Shown piece after piece: positions 22,634 to 24,817 of a stretch of 24,817 nucleotides of DNA; the stretch's first letter is position 1, and each line of letters begins with the position of its first letter. Origin of the DNA: Bacteriovoracaceae bacterium (GTDB taxonomy: Bacteria > Bdellovibrionota > Bacteriovoracia > Bacteriovoracales > Bacteriovoracaceae). The DNA is taken from positions 1 through 24,817 of the forward strand of contig JAGLCH010000083.1 in the NCBI GenBank assembly GCA_023146355.1, read 5' to 3'. Position numbers and translations under genes: made by a program. The notes under the pieces are model-generated. The model was given only the letters and a program-made list of their open reading frames with translations. It did not search any database and had not been told where the DNA came from.

Positions 22634-23191
22634 ATGTCCCCAACAGAGAGATTTATCTTGAAAATATCAACCTATATTTCTGAAGAAGAATTAGAGAACC
22701 GAGTAAAAGACCTAGGTGCTGAAATTTCCCGCGACTACGAAGGGAAAACAGTCCATCTCATTTGCGTTATGAGTGGAGCATTTATGTTCTGTGCTGATCT
22801 TGCTCGCTATATTAATGTTCCCGTACATCTTGACTTTATTGATGCTTCATCTGTTAAAGATGGTGTTAAAAGTAAGGAAAATTTCCATATCCGTTACCCC
22901 TTAAGAAATAGTATTGAAGGAAAAGACGTTATTGTTCTTGAAGATATTGTTGATACAGGGGTTACTCTCTCAAGCTTGCTCACTTATCTTCAGGGTCTAA
23001 GGCCACAAAGTTTAAAGCTTGCTTCTCTTCTCTATAAGCCAGCGAAAGTTGAGTACAAAGTTAAGCTCGCATACTACGGCTTTGAGATTGAAGACTTTTA
23101 CGTAGTTGGCTACGGGATGGACTATAATGGCGAGTATCGCGCGCTTCCATTTATTGGGAATCTTGAAATAGCTTCTTCCGAGAAAGAGTAG
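22634..23191 (+). CDS. hpt: hypoxanthine (guanine) phosphoribosyltransferase
   Basis: About 185 residues, catalysing PRPP-dependent salvage of hypoxanthine and guanine to IMP and GMP. Motifs, counted from this start: VMSGAF (45-50), the pyrophosphate-binding loop; VIVLEDIVDTGVTLSSL (99-115), the PRPP-binding signature with the paired acidic residues E103 and D104; and VVGYGMDYNGEYRALP (157-172), the purine-binding end. The open frame extends upstream to 22556, but those 26 residues do not look like the family and lie upstream of a TATAAT box, so I use ATG 22634, which gives family length. A TTG at 22658 with a weak AGAGAG upstream is also possible. Monocistronic, with a hairpin terminator downstream. 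It suits a cell that scavenges purines. Confidence 0.92.
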   Translation: MSPTERFILKISTYISEEELENRVKDLGAEISRDYEGKTVHLICVMSGAFMFCADLARYINVPVHLDFIDASSVKDGVKSKENFHIRYPLRNSIEGKDVIVLEDIVDTGVTLSSLLTYLQGLRPQSLKLASLLYKPAKVEYKVKLAYYGFEIEDFYVVGYGMDYNGEYRALPFIGNLEIASSEKE

Positions 23192-23305
23192 TTAAAGCGA
23201 ATTAACCTTCTTAAAATTCAGTGCCATTTTCTCTCCCTGTCATCTGCACCGATTGCATTTTAGTATTCCAAAAAACGTACATGTTCATTTTGTTTAGTGT
23301 CTGAT

Positions 23306-23335
23306 TATCCCCTCTAGGGGGGATAGTTGTTTTTC
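23306..23335 (+). terminator. probable intrinsic terminator after hpt
   Basis: TATCCCC (23306-23312) and GGGGATA (23319-23325) form a perfect 7-bp stem with a 6-base loop, followed by GTTGTTTTTC. It lies 114 bases past the hpt stop, farther than usual. Confidence 0.6.
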
Positions 23336-23431
23336 TTGAATGTAAATTAGGTTTATTGGAAAACGACTAATAACTAATCTTTTATAGAGTAGGTGACGAA
23401 AAGGTTATGGATTCAAAAATGAGGAGATACT

Positions 23432-24379
23432 GTGATTGAAAGAAAAAACTTTCCTTTCAATGCTCTTTTGGAAGAGCGTAAGAGAATGTTTTGTGAGCTT
23501 TATAGTTCTATGATTGTTCATAGTGAGATGTCTTCATATGAAGACATGTTGGATTCTATTGGTGATCCACAAAAACTGATTTCAGATGGTAGTATTTCTT
23601 TGCATACTGTTAATCGCTGTGTAGAGGCAATTGAAAAAAAATATTCCCACCAGGGAATGATGCTATTAATTGATTCTGTGATTGACTCAGTTATTGGCTC
23701 ATTTAAAGATGAGAACTTTGAGTTTTTTGCAAAGTCCATACCTGAACATAAGGGGATGATTTCTGAGCATCAGTTTGATCGTGGAGCGATTCAAATGGTA
23801 GATAGTCTCCTGCGTTCAAAGCTTGATGGACTCAAACAAGTTTGTACAGACCTTGATCGAATCTATCAAAATATTCATGAAACTTTCTGTCAGATATACT
23901 TTGAGACATCTTCCTTTAAGGGGGGATCTAGGCCAAGCTCTAAAGCTGTTGGTGTTGTTGGTCCTGTTGTATTTTCATGGGGAGGATCTCCCATGGGTGA
24001 TGCAATGGCAGATACTGTTATAGATCGTAGCAAGCAAGTGCAACTCGTTAATACATGTATGCACTATGTGTTAGATTACCTCAGGAGAGTGGAAGCATTT
24101 CACCGTCTTGTGATGACCTCTTTTTATGGAATATATCAGCTCTTTGCAGAGGTCAGTGATCACTTTAATGAACTTGAATATGGCCTCTATTTAGATCTAC
24201 AAAATATTTGTAATAAGACAGATGAAGTTTTCTCTTCTTACTATAATTTAGAGATTGAAATGATGCATGAGACCTATACCTTAAAAATTTCAGACGATAA
24301 TAATATTACTTTTAAAGAGATGGTGGAACGTGTTCATGAAATGGTTCCACTTTATGGGAAAGAAAATAAAGCGGCTTAA
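23432..24379 (+). CDS. protein of unknown function with a glycine-rich hydrophobic segment
   Basis: A 315-residue protein from GTG 23432, with GAGGAGA 4-5 bases upstream. No signal peptide. Most of it is predicted helical and acidic, with long amphipathic stretches on both sides (DSVIDSVIGSFKDENFEFF; LNTCMHYVLDYLRRVEAFHR-like region about 206-225). In the middle, after a basic KGGSRPSSK, lies KAVGVVGPVVFSWGGSPMGD (171-190), a glycine- and valine-rich hydrophobic stretch too broken for a normal membrane helix but possibly membrane-inserting or a loop. I recognise no family. The M18 aminopeptidase follows after about 25 bases, so the two are likely co-transcribed. A cytoplasmic or peripheral membrane role is plausible, but no function is offered. 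Confidence 0.7.
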   Translation: MIERKNFPFNALLEERKRMFCELYSSMIVHSEMSSYEDMLDSIGDPQKLISDGSISLHTVNRCVEAIEKKYSHQGMMLLIDSVIDSVIGSFKDENFEFFAKSIPEHKGMISEHQFDRGAIQMVDSLLRSKLDGLKQVCTDLDRIYQNIHETFCQIYFETSSFKGGSRPSSKAVGVVGPVVFSWGGSPMGDAMADTVIDRSKQVQLVNTCMHYVLDYLRRVEAFHRLVMTSFYGIYQLFAEVSDHFNELEYGLYLDLQNICNKTDEVFSSYYNLEIEMMHETYTLKISDDNNITFKEMVERVHEMVPLYGKENKAA

Positions 24380-24392
24380 GCTTTGAGCTTAA
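24376..24392 (+). repeat. hairpin between the unknown gene and the aminopeptidase
   Basis: TTAAGCT (24376-24382), loop TTG, AGCTTAA (24386-24392), a perfect 7-bp stem between the stop codon and the AAAGGA of the next gene. It could modulate initiation on the downstream gene. Confidence 0.4.
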
Positions 24393-24404
24393 AGGATGTA
24401 TAAA

Positions 24405-24817
24405 TTGAATAGTGATAAAATAAATAATGAGATTATTGAGTTCGTGAAAAATTCACCTACAGCTTTTCATGCGACAGAAGAACTTGAGAAGAGGCTTATA
24501 GAAGGTGGCTACAAATATCTCTCTGAAGGAGATGAGTGGAAGTTAGAAAAAGGTGGCAAATACTTTGTCACCCGTAATGGGTCTTCTCTTATTGCATTTA
24601 AAATGGGCCAATCTTCTATTTCTGAAGTTGGAGTCCGCATGGTCGGTGGTCACACTGATAGTCCATCTTTTAGAGTAAAGCCCAATCCTGAAATGAATAA
24701 CAAGGGATACTTTCAGTTGGCCGTGGAGCCATATGGTGGAATGTTAATTGGTACTTGGTTTGATCGTGATCTTTCCATTGCCGGGCGTATCAGCTACCTA
24801 ACTACAGAAGGTGACGT
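24405..24817 (+). CDS. M18 family aminopeptidase (aspartyl aminopeptidase type), 5' part
   Basis: The first 137 residues of a zinc metallopeptidase that removes N-terminal acidic or other residues from peptides in the cytoplasm; the gene runs off the right edge. Family marks: FVKNSPTAFHATEEL near the N-terminus, then MVGGHTDSPSFRVKP with the zinc-binding HTD histidine and adjacent aspartate, and YGGMLIGTWFDRDLSIAGR, the conserved WxDRDLxxAGR box of M18. I prefer TTG 24405 because AAAGGA (24391-24396) is about 8 bases upstream. The in-frame ATG 24396 would overlap that site. Normal M18 length is 420-480, so about two thirds is missing. It follows the 315-residue gene closely, probably in one operon. 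Confidence 0.9.
   Translation, partial: MNSDKINNEIIEFVKNSPTAFHATEELEKRLIEGGYKYLSEGDEWKLEKGGKYFVTRNGSSLIAFKMGQSSISEVGVRMVGGHTDSPSFRVKPNPEMNNKGYFQLAVEPYGGMLIGTWFDRDLSIAGRISYLTTEGD

Noticed and set aside
23245..23260. CCGATTGC upstream of the 315-residue gene as a FliA-like -10
   Set aside because: The -35 position reads TTTC, the terminator hairpin at 23306 lies between it and the gene.
1..24817. CRISPR arrays, tRNA or rRNA genes, insertion sequences, phage genes
   Set aside because: No spaced repeats, cloverleaf-like segments, transposase or phage proteins were found in the coding or intergenic sequence.

Overview
This is a 24.8 kb stretch of an AT-rich, gene-dense chromosome from a Gram-negative bacterium. 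It shows no insertion sequence, integrase, CRISPR array, rRNA or tRNA. Many genes encode exported or envelope proteins (signal peptides, an outer-membrane beta-barrel, a peptidoglycan-cleaving enzyme). GTG and TTG starts with good Shine-Dalgarno sites are common, and several promoters look sigma-28 (FliA)-like. Together these suggest a predatory bacterium of the Bdellovibrionota, probably Bacteriovorax/Halobacteriovorax-like. That assignment is inference from gene style; no single gene proves it.

Layout. (1) 1-3428: the end of an unknown gene, a small exported protein, and on the minus strand a cytoplasmic pullulanase-type glycogen debranching enzyme. (2) 3621-6138: a plus-strand pair, an exported goose-lysozyme-like GH23 enzyme with SH3-like repeats and a membrane-anchored helical protein of unknown function. 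(3) 6135-8282 minus: a long-form glycogen synthase, so the two glycogen genes bracket the cell-wall pair; both end in 4-bp overlaps with convergent genes. (4) 8447-13152: murI, a sensor histidine kinase with an outer-membrane protein in one operon, a small exported protein on the minus strand, and an exported single-pass membrane protein with a lysine-rich tail. (5) 13279-18975: deoC on the minus strand, a 380-base leader region, a 1396-residue fusion of a GT4 glycosyltransferase and a phosphodiester glycosidase separated by a large unrecognised middle region, and a CoA-binding protein on the minus strand. (6) 19187-24817: a DUF2892 membrane protein, class II fructose-bisphosphate aldolase with a structured leader, a small exported protein, an aspartate-type aminotransferase (minus), hypoxanthine phosphoribosyltransferase, an unknown 315-residue protein and the start of an M18 aminopeptidase.

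How the genes fit together. Glycogen synthesis and debranching plus fructose-bisphosphate aldolase point to a managed carbohydrate store. MurI and the GH23 enzyme concern peptidoglycan making and cutting. DeoC, Hpt and the M18 peptidase fit salvage of nucleosides and peptides, as expected if the cell feeds on other cells. Up to five upstream regions carry a TAAA-N16/17-CCGAtA-like pattern resembling FliA promoters. If real, these would tie the debranching enzyme, the lysozyme-like enzyme, the kinase/outer-membrane operon and the lysine-tailed protein to one growth-phase programme.

The most novel items are the glycosyltransferase/phosphodiester-glycosidase fusion, the small ORF with tandem hairpins ahead of it, and the shared FliA-like promoter pattern.
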